Assembly: GCA_037367405.1 (NCBI GenBank) | Contig: JAZKJV010006930.1 | Coordinates: 494,459-558,458, forward strand | From: Ottelia alismoides | Taxonomy: Eukaryota > Streptophyta > Magnoliopsida > Alismatales > Hydrocharitaceae | Reading direction: 5' to 3' | Length of the DNA stretch: 64,000 nt | Notes under the pieces: generated by a model | What the model was told of the DNA's origin: nothing | The model's input: only the letters and a program-made list of their open reading frames with translations | Databases searched by the model: none | Shown here: positions 23,844-34,427 of the stretch, one piece after another | Position numbering within the stretch: the first letter of the stretch is position 1 | Layout of the letters: each line of letters begins with the position of its first letter | Position numbers and translations under genes: made by a program

Positions 23844-24724
23844 GAGGGTCTACGGTGTCCGACAAGTCGAATCCGACCATCGCTGCATCGGTCGCTCTCG
23901 CGATACTCAAAACATGCTCAACTAATCAAATCAACAATAAATACACAATATATGAATAATCAATGCAAATGTGTGAATCAATTTTTTTATTTTTACTCTA
24001 CAAAATATATGTATAATGTATAAGTGTAGAGCGTCAAACCATAGAGAGCAAATCATGAATAGGTGAATTACAGTCTATTAATAAACAATAATTATTTTCT
24101 ACTTTATTTTGTTTTTTATTTTTTGGGTTTCAATTATATTTATTTTTATGGATTTTTTACGTTTTAAATTTTATATCTTTTTGTTTGTTAGGTTTTTCTA
24201 ATTTTTAATATATTTTTTAAGATGTAATATATATAAATCTATATAATACGATGTATATATATATTTAATACTATCTATGTAAGTAAATATAATAAATATA
24301 TAAAATCTAGGAAATACAAATAAGAGTAGTCCTTTTTATTTTTTAATGGTTTAAATATATTAATATGTATTTATAAATAGTAATAAATATATAAATAGAC
24401 TACATATGGTTTTATATTTACGAATATAACTATATATACTCAAAATTTACAAAATAACAAATTTTCTATATTTAATATTTTTCTCTTTTTGTGATCTTTA
24501 AGTAATTTTTGTTAATTTTTAGGTTTTTAATATATTATATACAACACAACAGTAGCTATAATAACGTGCATAATTTTTTTGGGTTTTAAAAATAGAATAT
24601 AAGTTCAAAAATTCGCAAAACTAATTTTAATATACACTATGTAATATAAAGAAAAATATACAACATAAAACTCTTTTGTTGAATTTTATGGATTTTTTTG
24701 CAAATTTTTATAATGTTAGGAGGA
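23844..24724 (-). repeat. LTR family B fragment M2 (U5 end, minus orientation)
   Basis: Reverse-complement similarity to the last 800 bp of family B LTRs: GTGTAGAGCGTCAAACCATA near 24023 corresponds to the GTTCGACACTCTACAC block of 19044-19060, and the start corresponds to the GCCACAGCGAC end block. It is AT-rich and heavily decayed with no coding sequence. It lies between the outer end of copy M and the next plus LTR. Confidence 0.55.
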
Positions 24725-26010
24725 TAATGAATCTCCATTTCATCACATTTATTCTTTCATTTTGGCCTTTAAACCCTAGAAATTCATGTATATAACATTA
24801 TTTTGCACAAATTAACATTCATTATTTAATGTATAAGTACTATATAAAATACAATGTTTAAAGCCAAAATAAAAGAATAAAGGAAATAAAAGAAAAAATA
24901 ATATGCCAAAGGTATTTTATAACCCTAAACCCTGAGACCTAGGCATCTTGTTGACTGGGTCGACAAAGAATAAAGTAGGGAGAGATAAGGGTCAAAACTA
25001 CAATAAAATTTTTATTCATAAATGTGAAATAAGTCTATTTTGGGGCCTATTTTATTCTTTATTATTTATATCAAAGAAAAAAACTTCGTAGTCGAAAGTT
25101 GTAGATAAAATTATATAGAAAAATAAAAAATTGATTCACATGAAAATAATACACAGTGTACATTTTATACTCAAAATAAAAAGCCAAAACCCAAACTTCC
25201 TAAACCCATATCTTCTCTAAATGAACTCAAAATATCACGTTTAGTTGTATATGACTTTTAATAAGCTATTTAGTTAAGATGGTTTCATTTATTTTAGAGT
25301 TAAGATGTAAAAGTTAGGTCTTGGACCTTTATTATACTATATACATGAATAAAATATTAATTTTTTTCTTAAAATTTTTATAATTTTTTATTTTTATAAT
25401 TTTGTAAATATTATTTAGAACTTATGTACATATTTAGAATATAATAAAGCCAGAAAGAACACTAAAATCAAATAATATACAAAAAAACATAGACAAATAT
25501 ACAATACTTATACCGATATTATATAATAAGTACACATATTTATTTAGGTGTACAAAATACATCAAAAAATACAATATATTTATGTATATTTCAAAAATTT
25601 ATAAATATATAAATTAAGTTTATAAAATTATAAAAATATAAAATAAAAATAAAAATAAAATACCTAAAATATCGATAAATATACCTATAAATATACCTCT
25701 AAAAAACAATTCATAATAAATTAACTTGTAAAATAAATAAAAATCACAATAAAAATTACATAAAATAATAAATATTTTTCATATTTTAATAAAAAATTGA
25801 TAAAACTATTTATTAATTTATTTTGAATTAATAAATCTTTTTCTTGTTATTTTGTCATCTAGTGGCCCTACGTGGACCAATGAGAGCTCGATCTCATTTG
25901 ACCTGGGTCAACTTCCTGGTCCAAGTAGCCCTGATAATTGTTCGAGGTTTTGACCTCGATTAACACATTTTTGGAGTTTGATCCTGAAATAGGGGAAATA
26001 AGAGTCGCTA
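24725..26010 (+). repeat. LTR family B fragment P2 (U3 half, plus orientation)
   Basis: Starts TAATGAATCTCCATTTCATC (the terminal TG changed to TA) and follows the U3 of family B through the CACGTGGACC region, here decayed to TACGTGGACC near 25868, and the TTGACCTGGGTCAACTTCC block. It stops shortly after, where the GC-rich transcribed part should begin. It is a truncated old LTR with no genes. Confidence 0.6.
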
Positions 26011-26034
26011 AAGTTGGCCTGACAAATCAGGTTT

Positions 26035-27850
26035 ACTGTCGCTGAGGCGATTACTCAAATCCTCCCACAATTTCAACAGTTAACCCAAACAGATAATTAA
26101 GCAATCAATAGCACGAATTAAAATATATTATACTCTACTAGATATGTATAGTGACAAGCAAGTAGGTGTCGAAAATAGGAAACAAAGGTGCAGAGCAATG
26201 CGAGATAAACAATCAAGGCACAATATGTCTCCCAAGCACTTAACCAAATTAAGATTTTGGTGGGTTTTCAATTTTTTTATTTTTACTGATTTTTTTTGTT
26301 TTTATATTTTTGTATTTTTTTGGTTTTATAGTTTTATATTTTTTTATATTTTTCAAATTTTTATATATCCTTTTCTTTTTAAATAAGGGATATATGATAT
26401 ATGGGATTATATAGACAATATAGGATGATGTAAGTATAAATACCAATAAAAATAGTCAAAACTCAAGGAATAAATATGTTTGGGTCTTAATTGTTTTTAT
26501 AGTGTTTTTATGAATTTGTTGGCAATTTTTGCTAATTTTTAAGGATTTTTAATTTGAATAAAAGGTCAAAATATTACAAAATCACACAAACATGAGTATT
26601 TTTTATTTTTAAAATATCAAATCATCACAAGAAATCCTAAAATTATTTTAAGTCAAAATATACTTTAGTATACAAAATCTAGAATAGATAAAACTATGAT
26701 GCACTCTTTAAATACAAAAATATGCATGGAGAAATATGCAATATACTCTTTAATCACGCGCTCACGGATGGCAGAGGCGATTTCACTTGCCAGACGTTGA
26801 CGATCCATTAATTGGTGACGATTCTTGGATGGATGACTTTGATTAGATCCCCAGATAAGATCCAACAGTTCTAGGATGCTTCGATCGGATTCTACTTGCG
26901 CACCTGGGATGCTACTTCTTGATCGGATGACAAAGAAGATCCTTAGACGAACTAGGAAGAACGACGGGATGGAGCTCCTTCGGTCCAATCTTTCAAGCTA
27001 CTTCGACTCTCTCCATTTCTCCTGAGATAGTATATGGGTTCTTGGGAGCGATCCTCACCTACTGGGCTCCTCAAAATGGGTTGGGGATCACAGGAGGTGC
27101 TCCGGTGAGGCTCTACACCTGGAGCTTCGGAACCTGCATCGACAACCCCTATAAAGAGGTCTTTTTTTCTGCTACCTATAGGGTAAGTATCACAAAACGG
27201 GGGAGAAGCTCTGGGAGATTTAGGTGGTCGAGGCGCGACATAAATGAGTCATATGATGTACCTCCGACGAGCGGTGGAGATGAGGTACTGATCTCCAATT
27301 GTGTGAGAACTGGGGGAATGAAGGTGCATGGGGCGTGGATAAAATGAGGGGGGAGAAAAGTGAGGTAAACTGGGGAATGTACGAGCTTTAGGGTTGTCGA
27401 AACAAGGTGGCATATCTAGAGCTCTGTCGAATGAAGGATTTTACTAATAACGGAGAAGCATATCGAGATTCACAAAATTAACTCTACCCCTACCCTACTA
27501 CGAACTAAAGGAATGAAACAAACTCAAGAGATAGAAGCTTGTCGTTGAAACGCTACCGGAAGTAGGAGCTCCGACGATGTTGGCTGCAGCGGACTGGCCT
27601 CGATTCGATGCCGAAATGCCTTGCTGAAGGGTCGAGATGATTCTTATTATCACTAGGAAGGGCACTCGGATCTTAGACTTAGGGTTTGAGGGCAAAAGAG
27701 GGATCAAAGGACAAAATTGCAACGGAGGTCGGGTTTTATGCAGACGGTGGAACGACTCCAAAGAACGAGGTCAATTGGGAATGCCAGAGATCCAAAGCTT
27801 GAGGAAGTGAGCCGGCGAGGCTGCAAAAATTGACAAAATTCGAAAAACCC
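26035..27850 (-). repeat. LTR family B fragment M3 (minus orientation)
   Basis: Begins with the complement of the LTR end block (GTCGCTGAGGCGATTACTCA near 26037) and continues with the complements of the TTCGACAC block (near 26165), the AT-rich U5, and the GC-rich transcribed part near 26930-27650. The promoter-proximal part ends near 27750-27850, so U3 is missing. Boundaries are approximate. ORFs at 26665-26988 and 27042-27347 fall inside it and show no domain. Confidence 0.5.
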
Positions 27851-27899
27851 ACAATCGAAGCAAAAAAGATGAAACCTAAATTCTCAAAATTGGTATTTC

Positions 27900-28160
27900 T
27901 AAGAAAATCTTCCTTTTTCGAGGGAGATGACTTTTCCATCAAACAATTCCTCCTCATCGTCGATCTCTGACCCATCATCAAACTCATGGAAATCGACCTC
28001 GAAATTGTCCTCAGGCTTCTTCCTTCTCTTCTTTGATTAGAGGATCCTTGAGACTAAGATCGGGCCACACGTAATCGACGGTTAGGTGCCTCTGAGATGG
28101 GTCACAAGAAAGAAACGATCTTGCGTGGGAGGGAGGGATCAATTGGTAGGTTTTGATGAT
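27900..28160 (-). pseudogene. Possible group VII ERF transcription-factor N-terminal fragment
   Basis: Minus-strand translation gives IPPSHARS...RHLTVDYVWPDL (28140-28060). After one frameshift near 28020 it gives EDNFEVDFHEFDDGSEIDDEEE (written short: NFEVDFHEFDDGSEIDD; 28010-27950). This order matches the N-terminal region of plant group VII ERF proteins, which read roughly FIPP..R..LT.DY.WPDL followed by a DDDFEADFQEFKDDSD-like acidic block. I see neither the MCGG start nor the AP2 DNA-binding domain, so it is a fragment only. It lies beside a transposon end (28185-28362), suggesting capture, though that element's other end was not found. The resemblance is from memory of the family. Confidence 0.45.
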
Positions 28161-28184
28161 TGAAGAGAGAACGGTTGTGTTCAT

Positions 28185-28362
28185 GATGTAGGAAATAAAT
28201 TTACATACTATATTTATAAAATGGACAATGACCAAAATAGGCTTTTGATTAATTAAATACTAATATTAATATGCCTTAAATAAAAACCGTTGGATTAATT
28301 ACGGATGCATGGAATTATTGACCTTCCTTAGAGATGTAAGGACCATGTCTCATTTGAAAAAT
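28185..28362. mobile_element. X-family transposon, right end only (X6)
   Basis: Matches the right end of the X2 element (44370-44544): both have TACATACTATATTTAT, AATAGG(C/T)TTTTGATTAATTAA and a terminal GGACCATGTC(C/T)CATTTGAAA next to (TA)n. The expected left inverted repeat was not found, so this copy is truncated or its left part is unrecognised. The ERF-like fragment lies immediately inside. Confidence 0.55.
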
Positions 28363-28363
28363 A

Positions 28364-28391
28364 TTATATATATATATATATCTATATATAT
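28364..28391. repeat. (TA)n microsatellite between two X elements
   Basis: Nearly pure (TA)n with one TC interruption, separating the right end of X6 from the left end of X1. No gene. Confidence 0.85.
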
Positions 28392-29583
28392 GAGAAACTT
28401 CAAATGAGTCAGGGTCTCACCTATATTATAGTGAGCCCTCAATCTTGTCCTTATATTTTTTATGATACAGCTGGATATAATGAGGCATTAATTAAATTAA
28501 TTTAATGATTGAAAACCTATTTCGGTTATTTTCATCACATTCTAAATAAAAAATGTGACAAATATTTGACCTAATATCCCTCTTTATCTCTCATTAATTA
28601 ACATCAACCCGCCCTCCTCTCTCTTACGATTTGTCGATGGTGGCGCACCTACTCTTTCTCTCTATCGATCCTTCGATGGTGATAGTGCCCACTCTCGATT
28701 TTCCGAAGGTGGCACCAACATCCTCCTCCACACAAAGCTTCTCACCTACGGAGGAGGATGCCATGGAGGAGGAGACCCAGGGAGGAGGATGTGGAGGATG
28801 AAGGAGAGTACATATCAAGAATATCGTGCAGGTGGCGATGGTCGAACATGGAGGTTGCAGCGTGGGGAGGTGGCGGCGGAACCTGGTAATAGCGGTACGT
28901 ACTTGCAAATGGAGGGGGTGGGGAGGGAGAGGGGTGGCCGCACTTGTGAGGTAGTGCACAGATTTACATTGTGGTTTAATAATGTACATAAATGATCTTC
29001 CAACTTACATAGTGATTCACTTTTTACAAATTGCATTGTTGGTCTCTCTTATTTCATAGAGCTCTCGGCAAATTTTACAAAGAAACGAGGTACAAATACA
29101 AAGATTCACGTAAAATTTATAAAATGAATATATACATTTACAAAAAAAGACTGAAGTTTACAACGAGGATAATTTCTCTTATAAAAACTCATTGGAGTTT
29201 ACAAAACGAATGTACCCATTTACAAAATAGAAATACCAATTTACAAATGAAAATGTGAAAGACGAAATCATTAACGAAATTACAAAAGAAAAAATATTTT
29301 CACAAAAACTAGCAGAAGTTTACGAAGATATGGTGGAACACAATTCATGCAACACAAAATTGGAAAATGACCAGTAAAGGTATGATTGAAAAATAGCAGA
29401 TCCAGAAAAAACATTAAATAGTAATTCAAATCCATTAAATGAAATTCGAATTTATAAAAAGAAGATGACGAAAATACCCTTTTGGATAATATTTTTGATG
29501 AAACCATCAGATTGTGATATGATGAATCCGATTGATGGCTCACCACAATATTTGTGAGATCCTACCTCATTTGAAAGAGTCCC
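28392..29583. mobile_element. X-family non-autonomous DNA transposon X1
   Basis: About 1.2 kb with imperfect terminal inverted repeats: left AAACTTCAAATGAGTCAGGG, right (complement) GGACTCTTTCAAATGAGGTA, each followed by a CTCAC..GTGAG-type subterminal palindrome. No transposase is visible. The interior has a GATGG-rich part (28630-28860) and a dense series of TTTACAA-type motifs (28985-29340). It abuts (TA)n on the left and the Athila LTR at 29591 on the right. Superfamily unresolved. Confidence 0.65.
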
Positions 29584-30570
29584 TATAAATTGATGAAGCC
29601 AAGTTTCATCATCTTTATTCTATCATTTTGGCCTTAAAAACCCTAGTAAATGCATGTAAATAGAGCTAATTCATGCATTTTAGCATTCATGTATATGTGT
29701 GTAAATATTGTATAAAATGCGGTGTTTAAAGCCAAAATTATAGAATAAAGAAAAGAAAAGAAAAAGAATAAAATATTGTAAATATTTTATGACCCGAAAC
29801 CCCGAGACCTAGGCATCTCGATGACTAGGTCGACCAGGAATAAAGTAGGGGGAGATAAGGGCCAAAATACAATACAAATTCCTTTTATTTTATTCATTCT
29901 TTATTCATTTTGGGACCTATTTTTGATTCTACTTTTTATACATCAAATAAAGAAACTTTGTACATGAAAGTTGTAGACAATTAAATAAAGAAAAATACAA
30001 AATTGATTTCACTCAAAAAGAATACACAGATAAAAAGTTATGGTCTGAATAAAAATCCAGAATCCCAACTTCCCAAACCCGTATCTCACAAATGACAACT
30101 CCAACTGCATCAAACTCACCTTTAATTGTATATAGAATAAAATAAGCTATTTAATGGCCGTGGTTTCGCATTTGGCGGAGCTACGGTTTGAAAGTTGTGT
30201 TTTGGACCCTCATTGTATAGTTGTACCGATTAAAATATTCAATATATTATTTATACATTATTTTTGTATTTTTATATTTTTATAATTTCATAAATATTAT
30301 TTATAATAATTATGTGCATTAAAATCAGAATAAAAGTGTAAATAAAACTCAAATTAGAATACTTACATATCTAATACATAGGTATAGAACCTATACTAAT
30401 ACCTACAGAATACATCCTTATATTTTTCTAAATATACAAAACACATCAATAAAATAAAATAAAAACATAATTATGTGTATTAGAAAGATTTTTTTATTTA
30501 ATAAACAAAAATTAATAAATTCATTTATAATTTTAAAATGAATTAATAAGACTTTTTATCCAAGGTATTT

Positions 30571-30640
30571 TCTGGTTGGTCCACGTGGACCAACTAGAGC
30601 CCTTCCTTGGTTGACCTCGGTCATCACTCTGACCGAGGTC
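30571..30640 (+). promoter_or_regulatory. U3 palindrome plus inverted W-box module (5' LTR)
   Basis: TCTGGTTGGTCCAC then GTGGACCAACTAGA, a 28-bp palindrome with one mismatch centred on CACGTG, followed by TTGACCTCGGTCATCACTCT and GACCGAGGTC forming a second inverted repeat. Same layout as in the 3' LTR. Confidence 0.55.
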
Positions 30641-31007
30641 TGGCATCTGTCAGGCTATGGTTTTTTTGGCTTCTTCTCCAAATTTTGGAGAGTGCGCCTT
30701 ACACCATCTCTTGTCAATGTCTTCAGAACTTTTGTTCCTCGTGGAACCATGTTACACGCCTAGAGCTCACATTGGGGAATGGATTCAAGATTCATTAGAT
30801 ATGCCTTGATCTTCGAGCCTCCTCGCCCAGCTTTCAAAACCGAGCCAGCCACCTTCCTCTCCCCTTGAACCCTTTTTGCCCTAGCTAAGCCCTTCCCCTT
30901 GGCGCCCTGGATTGAGATAGGTGACATCTACTCTCCGGAGAGCTCGCGGAGGCATTTGGCCAGGCTAATCGTGGTGTCCAACCCATCTCCGGCCAAGAGG
31001 CCGTGAG

Positions 31008-31253
31008 GTACTACCTTGGGTATTTTTACCCTCGAGGCTCTGTTTCCATCGCTTTTTTCTTTATGCACTTTCATTCCTAGTAGCATTAGGTACCTTAGAT
31101 ACCCTTCATTTTGCTTGAAATCCACTCGAACGTCGACATCAACCCCCTCGTCGGAGTTAGCTCCAGCGAGCTTCTCCCTCACCGCATCCCACCTTCTTCT
31201 ACTGCGGGCTGATGCGCGGCAATTTGCCCGCGTTCCCCTTAACTTTTTTGCAG
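31008..31253 (+). other. Intron-like GT-AG segment in 5' LTR
   Basis: GGCCGTGAG|GTACTACC at 31007/31008 and AACTTTTTTGCAG|GTTTAAAG at 31253/31254 enclose 246 nt. The acceptor has a good pyrimidine tract. The 3' LTR has the same segment at 40656-40900. Confidence 0.5.
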
Positions 31254-33059
31254 GTTTAAAGAGCAGAGCCAGGACATGGGGGGGGGGGCAGTTAACATCT
31301 TCGCCGGAGACACCTGGGCCCTCCTCGCTTCTTCGACGACGTGGAGGGGCTCCAGAGGTCGCCTCTCCTTTTTGAAGCCCCCAACGCCTAGATCTAGATC
31401 GTAGGAAGCTCGGGGGCATTTTTGAAGCATCCCGGACAACGGAGGAGGGTGATCGACGCTGGGGAAATTCGCACCCCCGCGGGTTCTTCCCAGTTCGTCG
31501 AGGGGATCTCGCAACCGTCGGATCTTGTAGAACCCCCAGAACGTACAACTACCGTAGGATCTAAGGCGCTCCTTGCCATCCGATTGATCATCCACGATCT
31601 AATCCAGGCCACTGGATCGCGAAGAGGCATCGCGGGCCCCTGTGCTGACACGTGTATTAAGTGGCATCGCCCAAGCCGTCCGATCGCGCCTTGCGGGGGT
31701 ATTTTGCATTCTTTTCCCTTGCAAATTTTGTATTGTAATATTAAGACTAAATCTTTCCTTGGCCGTTATTTAATTTTGTAATATTTGCTAAGAACCCCCC
31801 GCACGTATTTGTAATTACATTTCGACCTTTACCAGCCAAGCGCACGTGCGTGGGCACGTACGCGCGGGTATTTTGCGGCAAGGCCCTCGCGGTTTTGGCA
31901 TTTAATATTTAGTGCAGGAACTATTTTATTTAGTTATAAACTTTGTGGAAAATTTGCGTGCAGGCCCTTAGATTTCTACCTATTTACGAATAGGTCCCTA
32001 CCAGGCCTAATTATTTTTGTGTGCTTGTTTGATTTAATTAGATCATTATTTTGCTTAGAAAAATTCCACAAAAATTCATAGAAGCTCCTGTTAACTTGTA
32101 TTTACACGCCCTATTTTTGCATTGCATTTTTATTGCATTTTTATATTTATTAAAAATCAAAAACATGCTTTTTATCTACTGTCTAACTTAGAAAATACCA
32201 AAAAAATACTAAAATACCTCGAAAATTCCAAAAAAATTCCCTACTGTCTATTTTAACCTATTTTAGTGTCATTAAAAAAATCACTAAAAATCTCAAAAGA
32301 AAAACCCTAAAAATTAGAAAATACATAAAAACTTCAAAAAATATAAAATCCTAGAAAACTCAAAAAATTATAAACTCAGTTCCTGTTTGTTCTATATTTT
32401 ATTATCTTTATTTGAAAATTAGTTTGGGAAAATTTTGTGGCTGTTTGCTATTTTTAATTCCCATTTTACCCCCAATCAGTAGCTTGTCCACTGTTTTGCT
32501 TCATTTTGCTATTTAAAAATACAAAAAACACTTTGAAAAATACCCAAAAATCACAAAAACAGTAAAAAATCATAAAAATATCAAAAAGATTTTATTTCTG
32601 AATTTTTGGCTATTTTTATTATATTCTATCTTCTCTTTTATTACATTGTGTTTATATTCCAATCTTGAAAAAATATATATAAACTATAAATTAGAAAAAT
32701 CAGAAAATTAAAAATCAAAATACAAAATTAAAAATTAATTAAAAATATAAAAAAATTAAAATTAAAAACCCACAAAGAAATAACATAGTAGACTTTTGAT
32801 CACATTCACACACTTGTGCATTTTTCCCCGTTCTATCATGTTTGCTTCCTGTGTTCGACCTCTACACATACTTGCACCTATACACATCTTGTTGTAGAGT
32901 TATAATAAATTTTAACTCCACATTCACCTTCATTTCCTTATTTGATCGTCGTGGGTTAATTGTTGTTTGAATTAGGATTTCTCGCGGGTCGCCTCAGCGA
33001 CATTGTGTTCCCGCCTTGTGTGGATTACTTTAGACCTGTCAAAAATCTGGTTCAACAAA

Positions 33060-33076
33060 TGGTGTCGTTGCCGGGG
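33060..33076 (+). other. Primer-binding site, tRNA-Asp type with two changes
   Basis: TGGTGTCGTTGCCGGGG differs from the perfect complement of the plant tRNA-Asp 3' end (TGGCGCCGTTGCCGGGG) at two positions, both C-to-T, as expected for deamination of methylated cytosines. It lies two bases after the LTR end. Confidence 0.88.
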
Positions 33077-34358
33077 AGCAACAACGCGTAGTTCGGGTTT
33101 TTGCTTGTGCTTGTGATTATTTTCCTATTTTTGCCTTATTCATTTGCTCATTTATTTGATATAATTGTTTGACTTGTCTAATCATCCTCTCTTGTTGACT
33201 TTGTGCGAGGAACCGCGGATCGAGGGAGGCGCTCTACCCTAGTCGTCTACGCACCCACGTGAAGCCGGCGTCAGCTTGCCAACCTAGCATCAAAGGAGGC
33301 TTGGAGGATTTGAGAAGACAAGCACATTTTTGAGCATTTTTTGTGCATTATTTATTTGTGTAATTTCAGCGAGAGAGAGAAACTCTATTGTGTAATAATA
33401 CAGGTACCCCCGAACTTTGGACTCTTGAGCCTAATTTCTAAGTGTTTGTTCACTTGGGGGCTCGCCGCGGTTTTTACGGTTTTCACCGCCTTTTTTTATT
33501 TTGTTTTCCGGTTTTGTTTTCCTTATTTTGTGTGATTGAGCCCCTAGTTTTAGGATTGTTTGCGATAGACTTAGGTCCAAACACAATAATAACCATTGCA
33601 TGTACCTATAGTGCGTTTTGGACTTAGTCAAATTTAAACAGTCACGTCATCATCTTCGAGCCTACGTGCCGCGAGCCCACCCCATCAAGCGCTACTCCTG
33701 AACTCGATTTGTCTAGAAGAGGAGGGGTGAGTCTAGACCGGACTTCTTGGATTGAGGATTGGTGACCGACTTGTGGTTCTTCACGATAATAGCAATGTCT
33801 GAAACTTAGGGCTATTTCATCGGCTTTGCATTTGCATATAGATTAGGTTTCAATTCTGCTAAGCATCCCTGCATGTAGAGTGCTGGAGGCAAGGTGAGCA
33901 TTTATGCTTTAGCATTCATCATCGTTTCGCCGCTTGCATTGCTTTGCCGCTCCTCTACCTCTGATTTTGATCACTTAGGTGCTAAGTAAAACTGACTCCT
34001 CGATTGGTTCGTGCATTCTCATTAAAAAATCCAAAAAAAGTGATAACCAATAAAATTGGGACTGTTAATATTACTTGACCCTAAAAACCACCAAAAAGAA
34101 AAATTTGTATTGGGGCGAGTAATCCCCTCATTGTCGTCGCTTTTACGTGCTCGCGCACACACTAAGGATTAGTGCCCAAATCCCATTGTGCCCCTAAGTG
34201 TTTGTGCAACTTTTGGACTTCTCACCTAACTCTAAAACAGACAAGATAAAAAGACCGCTCTTGTGGTCTCTACCGAGTTGAGTAGGTGAATTGAGGGTTT
34301 GTCTTGTTTTCATTTTTGTCTGTGACTGTTGTGTGCATTCTAGATTGCCTCTACGCAT
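33077..34358 (+). other. Leader of non-autonomous element
   Basis: No convincing ORF. The block at about 33690-33775, with GCGCTACTCCTGAACTCGAT and AGAAGAGGAGGGGTGAG, corresponds to the complement of 5880-5965 in the minus-strand Athila. The block GGGGCGAGTAATCCCCTCAT at about 34113 corresponds to the complement of 5515-5545. These shared blocks are candidates for cis signals used in packaging. Confidence 0.6.
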
Positions 34359-34427
34359 TTGCGCCTTTTCTCCACTTCTCTTGACTTGACCATCGTGCTC
34401 TCCCGATCATTGTCTTTTGTTTCCGAG

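Larger units (their letters stand above)
29591..33057 (+). repeat. 5' LTR of non-autonomous Athila-like element (family B)
   Basis: 3.47 kb, starting TGATGAAGCCAAGTTTCATC and ending ATCTGGTTCAACA, two bases before the PBS. It contains the U3 palindrome module (30571-30640), the intron-like segment (31008-31253) and a U5 with AT-rich short repeats. ORFs around 30928-31781 are in the GC-rich transcribed part and lack domains. Confidence 0.88.
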
